DNA of 64,000 bases from JADKIH01 sp031427625 (lineage in GTDB: Bacteria > Bacteroidota > Bacteroidia > AKYH767-A > 2013-40CM-41-45). Within the stretch, counting starts at the first letter, position 1. Every line of letters begins with the position of its first letter. The position numbers were made by a program, and so were the translations under genes. The notes beneath the pieces were generated by a model. The model made no database searches and had not been told where the DNA came from. It saw nothing but the letters and a program-made list of their open reading frames with translations. The stretch spans positions 41,807 to 105,806 of the forward strand of contig JANPNV010000097.1 in NCBI GenBank assembly GCA_031427625.1, written 5' to 3'. Positions 17,870 through 25,771 of this stretch are shown one piece after another.

Positions 17870-18641
17870 TGCTGATTCTTCCGTCAAGATTAATAGAAAT
17901 AATTTTCTTTTCGTTCCCTGATTTTGTAAGGTACTGAATTAATGCGTCCCTTACTTTTAAATTTACTGATTCACGAGGTACATCTTTTAAAAGTTCAAAT
18001 GAATCGCCGCCGTTTGCAAGATAATCGGACGTCAGCATTTTATAAGTCCCGAGCGTATCTAATGGTTTTCCCTGTATAAATATGTCTGTTGCTGTTTTGT
18101 TTTTTATTATGAAACGAATTCCTGAAACCGGTGCTCCGTTTTTTGAAGCGATGAAGTTAGAAATCTTTTTGACAAGGTTGCCATCCATCGTTAAAACAAC
18201 AAGTTCATTTTCGAATGGCATTAATTCGAAAACATCGCCACGCGTTATTTTGCCTTTTGGAAGGGATCGCCTTAATCCTCCAGTATTAAAAATTGCAAAA
18301 TCGGCTTGATGATTATCAGAAGGATAAAACATTTTTTCGGATTCACTCATACAAGCATCAGAAACAAAGTTTCCTAAACGACTCTCCGGAAGTCCCTTCT
18401 CTAGCGCATTTTCACTTTCTGCCAGTACAGTATTCATTTCACCTACCATTTTTTCCCGGTAAGGCTGAATGAATTTATCTAATGTGCTGTCGATCCCCGA
18501 AAAAGTCGTATCCGTAAAAACATATTCCTTCTGTTCTGATTTTTGAAGCGTATAAGTAGGTCTGCAGCAGATAACAGACAATACAATTGACAATACAGTA
18601 AGAATTCTCATCCCGAAAACTGAACTTTTATATTCTTTCAC
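17859..18641 (-). CDS. 5'-nucleotidase C-terminal domain protein
   Basis: A 260-residue protein containing the 5'-nucleotidase C-terminal domain, which binds the nucleoside and brings residues to the active site of the catalytic domain. Recognisable are ESRLGNFVSDACM, FAIFNTGGLRRSLPKGKITRGDVFELMPFEN and the later SDYLANGGDSFELL. The N-terminus is hydrophobic with VICC (Cys25-Cys26), consistent with a lipoprotein, which would tether the pair to a membrane. It is translated just ahead of the catalytic-domain gene, so gene order is reversed relative to the domain order of fused UshA-type enzymes. Confidence 0.88.
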   Translation of the reverse strand: MKEYKSSVFGMRILTVLSIVLSVICCRPTYTLQKSEQKEYVFTDTTFSGIDSTLDKFIQPYREKMVGEMNTVLAESENALEKGLPESRLGNFVSDACMSESEKMFYPSDNHQADFAIFNTGGLRRSLPKGKITRGDVFELMPFENELVVLTMDGNLVKKISNFIASKNGAPVSGIRFIIKNKTATDIFIQGKPLDTLGTYKMLTSDYLANGGDSFELLKDVPRESVNLKVRDALIQYLTKSGNEKKIISINLDGRISNAQ

Positions 18642-18692
18642 AAGTTTAGGAAAAATTGATTCGCATCATATCTTCGCAAAAAAAAATCTTCG

Positions 18693-19097
18693 ATGCTTTC
18701 CAATGATATTACTATAAGAGTCAGATATGCAGAGACTGATCAGATGGGATATGTATATTATGGTCATTATGCTGCCTATTTTGAAGTCGCACGGGTAGAA
18801 ATGCTCAGAAGTATCGGCTTTACCTATAAAAAACTTGAAGAAGAAGGTGTGATTCTTCCTGTGCTTGAATTTTCAATTAAATATTTTCGGCCGGCTTATT
18901 ACGACAATCTTCTTACAATTAAGACAACCATCTCAGAATTGCCCGGAGCAAGAATTCGATTTCAGTATGAAACGTATAATGAAACAATGGAACTCTTGAA
19001 TAAAGCTGAAACTACGCTGGTGTTCGTGAATAAAACAACAGGAAAGCCTTCTGTTCCGCCTGCAGATTTAATGGAGGTAATGAAAAGTTATTTTTAA
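18693..19097 (+). CDS. Acyl-CoA thioesterase, YbgC/4HBT family
   Basis: A 134-residue hot-dog-fold thioesterase that hydrolyses acyl-CoA esters. The catalytic signature is near the start: RYAETDQMGYVYYGHYAAYFE, with Asp16 as the likely active-site residue. Length is normal for the family. It is divergent from the 5'-nucleotidase pair; a TATCTTCG box (18669-18676) lies 16 bp before the ATG and fits the Bacteroidota -7 element. The natural acyl chain cannot be told. It converges with the M42-type peptidase gene. Confidence 0.9.
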   Translation: MLSNDITIRVRYAETDQMGYVYYGHYAAYFEVARVEMLRSIGFTYKKLEEEGVILPVLEFSIKYFRPAYYDNLLTIKTTISELPGARIRFQYETYNETMELLNKAETTLVFVNKTTGKPSVPPADLMEVMKSYF

Positions 19098-19125
19098 TTC
19101 CAAAGCTTCAAGCATCTATCGAGCC

Positions 19126-20037
19126 TTACAATTTTTCCATCAGATACCTGTAAAGGTTTAACATGGATTCAATATCTCGCTTATGTACTTTCTCATCTGG
19201 CGAATGCACAAAATCTTCCGGTGCACCCACAAAGCACCAATCGATGGGGTAGGGCTGTTTCTGAAGTTCTGTGCCGTCGCTACCGCCTGAACCTTCTACT
19301 TCAACTTGAAACGGAATACCACTTTCTTTAGAGAGTGCTACGATCTTATCTGTAAATTTTTTCCTGGGTAATCCTGTGTCCCGTAAGGATACGGCAACAC
19401 CTTTTCCAGGAAACACTCCTTCCGTAACCCATGTTATATCGCTTATAAGAGCTTGTTTTATTTGATAGGTATCATAGAGGAATCTGGAAAGAAAGGGTAC
19501 ACTGCCTCCTCCATGTTCTTCCCAGCATGAAAAAACAATGGCTCCGTCCGAAATAGTTTCGCAAAGTCGTAAAGCATTCCATACACCAAGGCGATTATCC
19601 ATGTAACAGCATTGAACGTATTCTTTATCTTCTCTCCAATTCTCTTTGAAAGTCAGATTGATACCTCGATCTATTTCTACTGCTGCTTGAAGGACAATAT
19701 TTTTATCAGCATCAAGTTTCATTGCATATTCAAATTGCATTTTGTCATGAAAGCCTTTCAGGATAAATCCATTTTCTACACGCGGTGATCCTATTTTTAC
19801 CAGCTGATTATTATATCGGACTGTAAAGCCAATTGAATCTATATGGGCATAAACAGCAGTTCTTGGCTTTCCGAAAACTAAAACAATGCAATTTTGAAAA
19901 TTATCACCGTAAAAAATTTCAGGCTTATTATTCCACTGATGCTCATTTTCTTTAATATAATTGATCAGAAAATCAGTCATAGCTTCCTCTTCGCCTGATG
20001 GAGCATGAATGGAACAGAGATTTCGTAGTAATTTCAT
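19126..20037 (-). CDS. M42/M20-like zinc aminopeptidase
   Basis: A 303-residue metallopeptidase of the M42 type (glutamyl aminopeptidase/endoglucanase-like). All the expected metal and catalytic residues can be placed: His65 and Asp67 (YAHIDSIGF), Asp147 (MDNRLG), Glu173-Glu174 (WEEHGGG), Asp200 (ISDITWV) and His278 (VHSPDEKVH). It should therefore be active as a di-zinc peptidase in the cytoplasm. It is somewhat shorter than the usual 340-360 residues. It follows ribD by 19 bp on the same strand, so the two may be co-transcribed, though no functional link is evident. Confidence 0.85.
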   Translation of the reverse strand: MKLLRNLCSIHAPSGEEEAMTDFLINYIKENEHQWNNKPEIFYGDNFQNCIVLVFGKPRTAVYAHIDSIGFTVRYNNQLVKIGSPRVENGFILKGFHDKMQFEYAMKLDADKNIVLQAAVEIDRGINLTFKENWREDKEYVQCCYMDNRLGVWNALRLCETISDGAIVFSCWEEHGGGSVPFLSRFLYDTYQIKQALISDITWVTEGVFPGKGVAVSLRDTGLPRKKFTDKIVALSKESGIPFQVEVEGSGGSDGTELQKQPYPIDWCFVGAPEDFVHSPDEKVHKRDIESMLNLYRYLMEKL

Positions 20038-20056
20038 AGGTTGATGCAGACACTTA

Positions 20057-21106
20057 TTAATCGGCGAAAATAGGTTTTAAGATTGTAATAACATCTCCGT
20101 GTATATTGTCGCTACTAATCACTCTGCCGGGAATATCGGGTGATTTTATTCCATCGCCGAATTTTTTTTCTGCTGTGATGATCCGGGCCTCATCCCACAA
20201 CGATTGATCGATAAATTGCTGAAGTACATTTTTCCCACCCTCTACAATAAGCGACTGTATATTGCGACTGTATAACCTATTCAGTATCTGATTCAATACA
20301 TTTTCATCGAAATTAATTTTGATGAATTCAACACTTCCTGATTGCTCATCTTTTATATTGTTGAAGATGAGTGTCGGGGCTGAAGTATCGAAAAGATGCA
20401 GATCAACAGGAAGTTTTAATAATCTGTCGATGGTGAGGCGTACAGGATTTCTTCCTGTCCAGTTTCTTACAGTCAGACGAGGGTTATCTAATGCCGCCGT
20501 TTTTGTTCCTACTAATATTGCATCTTCCTCACTTCTCCATCTATGTACAAGTTTGTCTGAATAATCATTGCTGATTTTACCCGATTTGCCTGGTAGCGGT
20601 GCCAGGTAATGATCGCCTGACTGAGCGAATTTTAAAATAATAAAGGGGCGCTTCTTTGTATGAAAGGTGATAAATCTCCTGTTCATAATTTTGCATTCAT
20701 CGGACAAAAGATTTTCTTCAACTGTGACTCCTGCTTCCTGAAGATATTTTATTCCCTTACCATTTACTTCCGGAAATGGATCCCGGCATCCGATGGTTAC
20801 TTTTTGAATATTATGTTTGATGATGAGTTCCGTACAAGGCGGAGTTTTACCATAATGAGAACAGGGTTCGAGGCTGACGAATAATTCTGACCGACTTAAT
20901 ACATTACTAAATCCGTTTTTAACGGCCATGTCGATTGCATTAACTTCAGCATGCGCCTCACCGATTTTTTGATGCCATCCTTCACCGATGATTTTGTTCT
21001 CGTGAACTAATACGGCGCCTACTAATGGGTTTGGCGACACATTACCGGCTCCGTTGGAAGCAAGTTCCAGACAACGACGCATGAAAATGGAACGATCGTC
21101 TTGCAT
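20057..21106 (-). CDS. ribD: Bifunctional riboflavin biosynthesis deaminase/reductase RibD
   Basis: RibD carries out two steps of riboflavin synthesis: deamination of the pyrimidine ring, then reduction of the ribose side chain. The deaminase domain (about 1-145) has the zinc site His52, Cys82 and Cys91 with Glu54 as proton shuttle (HAEVNAID, PCSHYGKTPPC) and the opening NVSPNPLVGAVLV. The reductase domain follows (LKFAQSGDHY, WRSEEDAILVGTKTAALDNPRLTVRNW, IVEGGKNVLQQFI). At 349 residues it is full length. I see no FMN riboswitch in the 70 bp before it. Other rib genes are not in the window. Confidence 0.95.
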   Translation of the reverse strand: MQDDRSIFMRRCLELASNGAGNVSPNPLVGAVLVHENKIIGEGWHQKIGEAHAEVNAIDMAVKNGFSNVLSRSELFVSLEPCSHYGKTPPCTELIIKHNIQKVTIGCRDPFPEVNGKGIKYLQEAGVTVEENLLSDECKIMNRRFITFHTKKRPFIILKFAQSGDHYLAPLPGKSGKISNDYSDKLVHRWRSEEDAILVGTKTAALDNPRLTVRNWTGRNPVRLTIDRLLKLPVDLHLFDTSAPTLIFNNIKDEQSGSVEFIKINFDENVLNQILNRLYSRNIQSLIVEGGKNVLQQFIDQSLWDEARIITAEKKFGDGIKSPDIPGRVISSDNIHGDVITILKPIFAD

Positions 21107-21175
21107 GAAAAAATCAGTTAATTACATTTTTCAAAAACTGAGAAAATGGGGCATTATTAAAAACCATCAACGGTC

Positions 21176-21946
21176 TCAGACCTTGTGTTTTTCCAGAAAT
21201 GTAAAGAAAGTATCACTGCGAAGTCCGATACGAAGCGATTCAAGAGCTATTACTTCTGTCGGGGCAATATTCCCGAGGTTTGCATTTGCTCCCAGAAGAT
21301 TTATAAAATAAACCTGCCCGTTTTTATTGGGCGTTTCCCAGATAATTTTATCAGAAGGGATACGTGATATAATTTTATTGATGAGGACGACATGCGCTTT
21401 TCCGTTGGGACGATAAATTCCGACTGTTCCACTTTCTCTTGCTTCTGCAATCACCTTCCAGGCACCGGCTTGTAATTCTTTTTCCATCAGTTCGATCCAT
21501 TTGTTCGGATGAATGATTATGCCCTCTTCCTTCGAGCCAACTTCGGAAATAACGATGGCATGTTTGCAGAGTCTTCTGATGTAATCCAGTTTTTCATCGT
21601 GCTCGAGTGTGATACTGCCATCACTTACTTCTGCATGAGAGAGTTTGTATTTGTCGATGAGTTTTAGATAGTCATCAAATTTATTTCTTATTATAAATGC
21701 TTCGAGAAGCGTTCCGCCAAGATAAACTGGAATATTGGCGGATCTGTAGATAGCCAGTTTTTTTTCCAGATGGGGCGTAATAAAAGAACTGCCAAATCCA
21801 AGTTTTACAATGTCGATGTAATCAGACGATACGTCAAGGACATCTTCTGCCTGACGGCAGCTTAATCCTTTATCCATCACCATTGTCAATCCACTCTCAC
21901 GCGGCTTTACGCTCCGCTCTGGAATGCTGTCGAGAAAAAAATTCAT
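21176..21946 (-). CDS. Phosphosulfolactate synthase (ComA-like)
   Basis: A 256-residue TIM-barrel protein of the ComA family, which adds sulfite to phosphoenolpyruvate to make phosphosulfolactate, the first step of coenzyme M synthesis in methanogens. Family features are KPRESGLTMVMDKGLS, DYIDIVKLGFGSSF, PVYLGGTLLEAF, EVSDGSITL and VISEVGSKEEG. In Bacteroidota coenzyme M is not expected; a role in other sulfonates, such as sulfonolipid precursors, is possible but unproven. The start overlaps the end of the TPR gene by 4 bp (ATGA), so translation is probably coupled. Confidence 0.85.
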   Translation of the reverse strand: MNFFLDSIPERSVKPRESGLTMVMDKGLSCRQAEDVLDVSSDYIDIVKLGFGSSFITPHLEKKLAIYRSANIPVYLGGTLLEAFIIRNKFDDYLKLIDKYKLSHAEVSDGSITLEHDEKLDYIRRLCKHAIVISEVGSKEEGIIIHPNKWIELMEKELQAGAWKVIAEARESGTVGIYRPNGKAHVVLINKIISRIPSDKIIWETPNKNGQVYFINLLGANANLGNIAPTEVIALESLRIGLRSDTFFTFLEKHKV

Positions 21947-23361
21947 ATACGATTTTTATAAATGTCAATCAATTCAAGAATATGTTTGTCGTTTTCCATA
22001 GCAGGAGCATATTCAAAAACAGTAGTAGAAAGCTGAACATTGATATCAAGTGCATCAGCGAGAATTCTATATGATTCATGGATGTTTCCCATCAGATAAT
22101 AATAGCAGGCTAATCTATATAAAAGTTCTGCATTGTTTGGATGAAACACCAGTCCATTTTGCATTTGCTCGAAAACTTCATCAGCCCTGTTATCGACCAG
22201 AAGCAAGTGAGTATATTCAAGCCAGATATCAGAATTGGCAGGATCAAGGTCGATTACTTTTTTATAGGCAGTTTCAGCATTCAGATAATTTTCCATGTGA
22301 TATTCTGCATCGCCTAAAGCAAACCAGAATTCTGCATTTTTATCTTCCAGCTCTAAAGCTTTCCTGATATAATGCGTTGCCTCAAACCATCGTTCTTCAT
22401 TCTGTAGCGTGATGCCGATACCTAGCCATGCTTCTGCAAGTCCTGGTTCGAGTTTCGTTGCTTTTTTATAATAATCACGGGCACGATGCATATCCTCTAA
22501 CTGCTCATAACATTCGCCAATGTTATAAAATGTAAGCGCATCAGGAGCTTCGAATTCAAATGTCTTTTTATAACATTCGATTGCTTCACTATATCGCATC
22601 AGATTTGCCAACGTATTTCCTTTGTTGAAATAGGCCGATGAGAAATCATCTTTAATAGCGAGGCAATAATCATATGACTCAAGTGCTTCTTCAAACTGGT
22701 TCAGTCTGTTATAAACGTTTCCGAGGTTGTACCAGGCAGCGAAACTGTATGGTTGTAAATCGATAAAACGTGTGTAGAATGCAATACTGTCGTCGAAACG
22801 TTCGGTGAACTCAAAGCAAAAAGCAAGTTCGTACAGCGAAATTTCATTGGCGGGATTATCCTCCAGACTCAGTTTTAAATAATCGATGGCCTTATCGTAA
22901 TCGCCCCAGCTTTCATATACATAGGCAAGATTCAGATATAGAAGATCGAGCTCTTCGGCAAGTGGAATTGCCTTATTAAAGTTTTCGATTGCCAGTTCAA
23001 ATTTTTGTTGTTGTGAATAAATGCTGCCGCGGATCATGAACAAATCAGCATCAAGCGGAGTAAGTGTCTCTGCCTTTTCAAGAATTGACAAGGCTGCATC
23101 GAACCGATCTACCATTGCCAGAATCTGAGCCTGTCGCAATAAGAATTCGACAGAGGCCGGATGCTGGTTCTGCGCAAATTCAACGACCTGCAATGCCATA
23201 TTCGGATCGTTGCGTTCGATGTAATAATCAAGGATATTCAGGAATGCATCAACATCAAAGAAATACGCATCTTTGTTGCGTATCATTTCTTCGTATCGTT
23301 CTATCGAATGACGGATGTGATTTTGTTGCTCGCCTGAGGTGGGGAATTCTTCTTCTTCCAT
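21943..23361 (-). CDS. Tetratricopeptide repeat protein
   Basis: A 472-residue protein built almost wholly of TPR repeats from about residue 45 to 450; many show the W-x-x-L-G...Y-x-x-A pattern, for example AWYNLGNVYNRLNQFEEALESYDYCL and AWLGIGITLQNEERWFEATHYI. No signal peptide or membrane segment is seen, so it is likely a cytoplasmic scaffold. A TATCTTTG -7 box lies at 23395-23402 on the minus strand, about 33 bp before the ATG. It is upstream of and overlaps the ComA-like gene, forming a two-gene unit. Its partner is unknown. Confidence 0.85.
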   Translation of the reverse strand: MEEEEFPTSGEQQNHIRHSIERYEEMIRNKDAYFFDVDAFLNILDYYIERNDPNMALQVVEFAQNQHPASVEFLLRQAQILAMVDRFDAALSILEKAETLTPLDADLFMIRGSIYSQQQKFELAIENFNKAIPLAEELDLLYLNLAYVYESWGDYDKAIDYLKLSLEDNPANEISLYELAFCFEFTERFDDSIAFYTRFIDLQPYSFAAWYNLGNVYNRLNQFEEALESYDYCLAIKDDFSSAYFNKGNTLANLMRYSEAIECYKKTFEFEAPDALTFYNIGECYEQLEDMHRARDYYKKATKLEPGLAEAWLGIGITLQNEERWFEATHYIRKALELEDKNAEFWFALGDAEYHMENYLNAETAYKKVIDLDPANSDIWLEYTHLLLVDNRADEVFEQMQNGLVFHPNNAELLYRLACYYYLMGNIHESYRILADALDINVQLSTTVFEYAPAMENDKHILELIDIYKNRI

Positions 23362-23394
23362 GTAAACAGTTTGGTCCCGGAAAAATTATACCAT

Positions 23395-23402
23395 CAAAGA
23401 TA
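23395..23402 (-). promoter_or_regulatory. -7 promoter box (TATCTTTG) for TPR-comA unit
   Basis: Minus-strand TATCTTTG matches the Bacteroidota -7 consensus TAnnTTTG and would start transcription about 27 nt before the ATG at 23361. A clear -33 TTTG is not present at the ideal distance; only TGTG is nearby. Confidence 0.4.
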
Positions 23403-23520
23403 GAAATAAACGGCCATATACACAGGTATTTGGGAGAGTTTTTCACAGGATATAGTGGATATTTCTGTCATCCAGGAGCTTTATTAAAATGATTTGGCGG
23501 AATTTATCGCTTCCGCTTCT

Positions 23521-23528
23521 TATCTTCG
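23521..23528 (+). promoter_or_regulatory. -7 promoter box (TATCTTCG) close to recF start
   Basis: TATCTTCG resembles the Bacteroidota -7 element TAnnTTTG and ends 6 nt before the recF ATG. Transcription would begin at or next to the start codon. A TTTG 24 bp upstream is a possible, slightly distant -33 box. Confidence 0.4.
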
Positions 23529-23534
23529 CAGGTA

Positions 23535-24659
23535 ATGCATCTGAAGAAACTGTCCCTCGTAAATTTTAAAAACTATTTTGAAGCTTCTATTGAACCGGAA
23601 GCCGGTGTAAATGCATTTGTCGGTGGCAACGGTGAGGGAAAAACGAATTTACTGGATGCCATACATTACCTGTCGCTATGCAAAAGCTATTTCAATGCAA
23701 TCGACGGACAAAACATTAAGCTGCAAGAAGATATTTTCTTAATACAGGGGACATTTGAGTTAAATGGAGTGGATGAAAATATTTCCTGTGGACTCAAACG
23801 GGGTCAGAAGAAAATTTTTAAACGGAATCAGAAGGAATACGAAAGACTGGCCGATCATATCGGACTGCTGCCAGTAGTCATGATTTCTCCTACAGATACA
23901 TGCCTGATTACAGATGGAAGCGAAGACAGGCGGAAATTTCTCGACAGCATTATCTCTCAGTTCGATCGCCATTACCTCGAGCAACTTATCAGTTACTCGA
24001 AGGCAGTAGTTCAGCGAAATGCATATTTGAAACTGGCTGCACAATCCAGAAATTTCGACATCGACTCATTACAGATATGGAACGATCAGCTGGAGTTTTC
24101 CGGAAAACGGATTCATGCTACACGTACCCGTTTTATTGAAGAACTGATTCCTATTTTTCGAAAATACTACCTGTTTATTTCTGATGAGAAGGAATCAGTA
24201 GACATACGATACGATTCTCACCTTAACGACGGTGACTTCAATGTACTTCTGAACGAATCCACAGAACGTGATCGCATACTTCAGTATACATCTGTCGGAC
24301 CGCATAAAGACGATTTACTTTTCTTTATAAACGGTTTTCCGGTGAAACGGTTTGCATCGCAAGGTCAACAGAAGTCATTTCTTATCGCTCTTAAACTGGC
24401 TCATTTCGATTTCATAAGTCGTCACAAGGGATTGCAACCGGTACTTTTGCTCGATGATATTTTCGACAAACTCGATGATACACGTGTAGGAAAATTAATG
24501 CAACTCGTAAGTCAGGATAACTTCGGACAGATATTTATTACGGATACACATCCCGATAGGGTAAGTACAATCTTTAGTGAAATTGGTGTTCCTATACGAA
24601 TGTTTCCGGTGAAAGAGGGAAAGGTTGTGGGGAGGGAATTTGAGAATTTGAGAATGTGA
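23535..24659 (+). CDS. recF: DNA replication and repair protein RecF
   Basis: RecF is an SMC-like ATPase that with RecO and RecR loads RecA at gaps. The 374-residue protein has Walker A GGNGEGKT at residues 30-37, the opening LKKLSLVNFKNYFEA, the ABC-type signature region RFASQGQQKSFLIALKLA and Walker B PVLLLDDIFDKLD, ending QIFITDTHPDR. The start ATG lies 6 nt after a TATCTTCG -7 box (23521-23528), suggesting a nearly leaderless mRNA. The final codons (EFENLRM) are made by the TTTGAGAA repeat element that begins at 24637. A DciA-like DUF721 gene follows. Confidence 0.95.
   Translation: MHLKKLSLVNFKNYFEASIEPEAGVNAFVGGNGEGKTNLLDAIHYLSLCKSYFNAIDGQNIKLQEDIFLIQGTFELNGVDENISCGLKRGQKKIFKRNQKEYERLADHIGLLPVVMISPTDTCLITDGSEDRRKFLDSIISQFDRHYLEQLISYSKAVVQRNAYLKLAAQSRNFDIDSLQIWNDQLEFSGKRIHATRTRFIEELIPIFRKYYLFISDEKESVDIRYDSHLNDGDFNVLLNESTERDRILQYTSVGPHKDDLLFFINGFPVKRFASQGQQKSFLIALKLAHFDFISRHKGLQPVLLLDDIFDKLDDTRVGKLMQLVSQDNFGQIFITDTHPDRVSTIFSEIGVPIRMFPVKEGKVVGREFENLRM
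24637..24658 (+). repeat. Single arm of TTTGAGAA repeat element
   Basis: Twenty-two bases identical to the outer part of the arms at 31217 and 46709 overlap the recF stop region and encode its last residues. No inverted partner was found in the following 150 bp, so this is either a half element or a decayed one. Confidence 0.6.
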
Positions 24660-24807
24660 TGATGGGAATTTTGCAAGTTCGGTATATATAGAGAAAGTCA
24701 AAATAGGATAGGGCTCTTTTGTTTTTATGCAGAAATTATTTTTCAAAAATTGTTTTCTTAAAAGTGATTTTTAGTATTGATTTTAACAAAAAAAAACAAG
24801 GAACACC

Positions 24808-25098
24808 ATGCGTAAATCAAACGATCAAACTCTGAAACAGGCAGTAGAATCCATGCTGAAGACGTTTAAGCTTGACGATAAAATGCGCGAGTATAAGCTG
24901 ATTGCTTCCTGGGAAAAAATCATGGGGCCAACCGTAGCGAACCGGACTGAAGAGGTTAAGATTTACGGTAAAAAATTATTCATCACTCTAAATTCTGCTT
25001 CCCTGCGTCAGGAACTTTTTCAGGAAAGAGAAAAAATCAGAAAACTACTGAATGATGAAGCAGGTGGCGATGTTTTGGATGAAGTAGTTTTTAAATAA
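24808..25098 (+). CDS. DUF721 protein, DciA-like helicase loader
   Basis: A 96-residue DUF721 protein. Bacterial members (DciA) help load the replicative helicase DnaB in species that lack DnaC or DnaI. Visible features are the short N-terminal helix, the central WEKIMGPTVANRTEEVKI and the KLFITLNSASLRQELFQEREKI block, which are the conserved core of the domain. A good Shine-Dalgarno-like AAGGAA lies about 8 nt before the ATG. It follows recF on the same strand at 148 bp, matching the recF-dciA neighbourhood seen in many bacteria, though dnaA is 7 kb away here. Confidence 0.85.
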   Translation: MRKSNDQTLKQAVESMLKTFKLDDKMREYKLIASWEKIMGPTVANRTEEVKIYGKKLFITLNSASLRQELFQEREKIRKLLNDEAGGDVLDEVVFK

Positions 25099-25325
25099 AG
25101 TTATTCGTCCTAATTAACAACTGCGCCAACTTAATAGTGACACAATGAGTAAAATGACGCAGCTTAATTTTATTGAAACTAAAGTATATCCCTGCGCATC
25201 CTAATTCACCAAATTATTATACGGGGTTCATTCAGCAATTTTACTAATCGCTGAATTGAATTACATCACAATAAAATGAGGGCCTTGATTAATAAATAAT
25301 CTTTGATCCAGCCTTTCAGCGTTCT

Positions 25326-25739
25326 TTAAAATTTTTCCAGAGCGGAAAAGAAGAAACTTCCTTCGATAGCAGCATTCTCATCGCTATCTGAACCGTGAAC
25401 AGCATTCGCTTCGATTGATTTTGCAAAGAGATTACGGATGGTTCCTTTTTCTGCTTTAGCCGGATCGGTTGCTCCAATCAGCTTGCGGAAATCTTCTACA
25501 GCATTATTTTTCTCGAGGATAACTGCAACAAGTGGCCCGGATGACATATATTTTACAAGATCGTTGTAAAACGGACGCTCTTTGTGTACTGAATAAAATT
25601 CACCCGCACGCTCAGGAGTAAGACTTGTATATTTCATAGCCACGATTCTAAATCCGGCTTCATTGATCTTTGCTAATATCGGTCCGATGTGATTGTTTCC
25701 AACTGCATCAGGCTTAATCATTGTGAATGTCTTGTTCAT
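25326..25739 (-). CDS. ndk: Nucleoside diphosphate kinase
   Basis: Ndk transfers the terminal phosphate of ATP to other nucleoside diphosphates through a phosphohistidine. The 137-residue protein is full length. It has FTMIKPDAV at the start (Lys9), the RPFYNDLVKYMSSGPLVAVILE middle segment and the active-site NAVHGSDS with His115. It lies 32 bp downstream of pntB on the same strand and may be read with the pnt genes. It converges with the DUF721 gene across 227 bp that hold no gene, only a small inverted repeat ATTCAGC/GCTGAAT (25230-25256). Confidence 0.95.
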   Translation of the reverse strand: MNKTFTMIKPDAVGNNHIGPILAKINEAGFRIVAMKYTSLTPERAGEFYSVHKERPFYNDLVKYMSSGPLVAVILEKNNAVEDFRKLIGATDPAKAEKGTIRNLFAKSIEANAVHGSDSDENAAIEGSFFFSALEKF

Positions 25740-25771
25740 TTTATTTATTGTTGTTAATTTTAATTCTTTAT

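Noticed and set aside
21107..21175. Possible FMN riboswitch before ribD
   Set aside because: The 69-bp gap is too short and lacks any of the conserved RFN elements.
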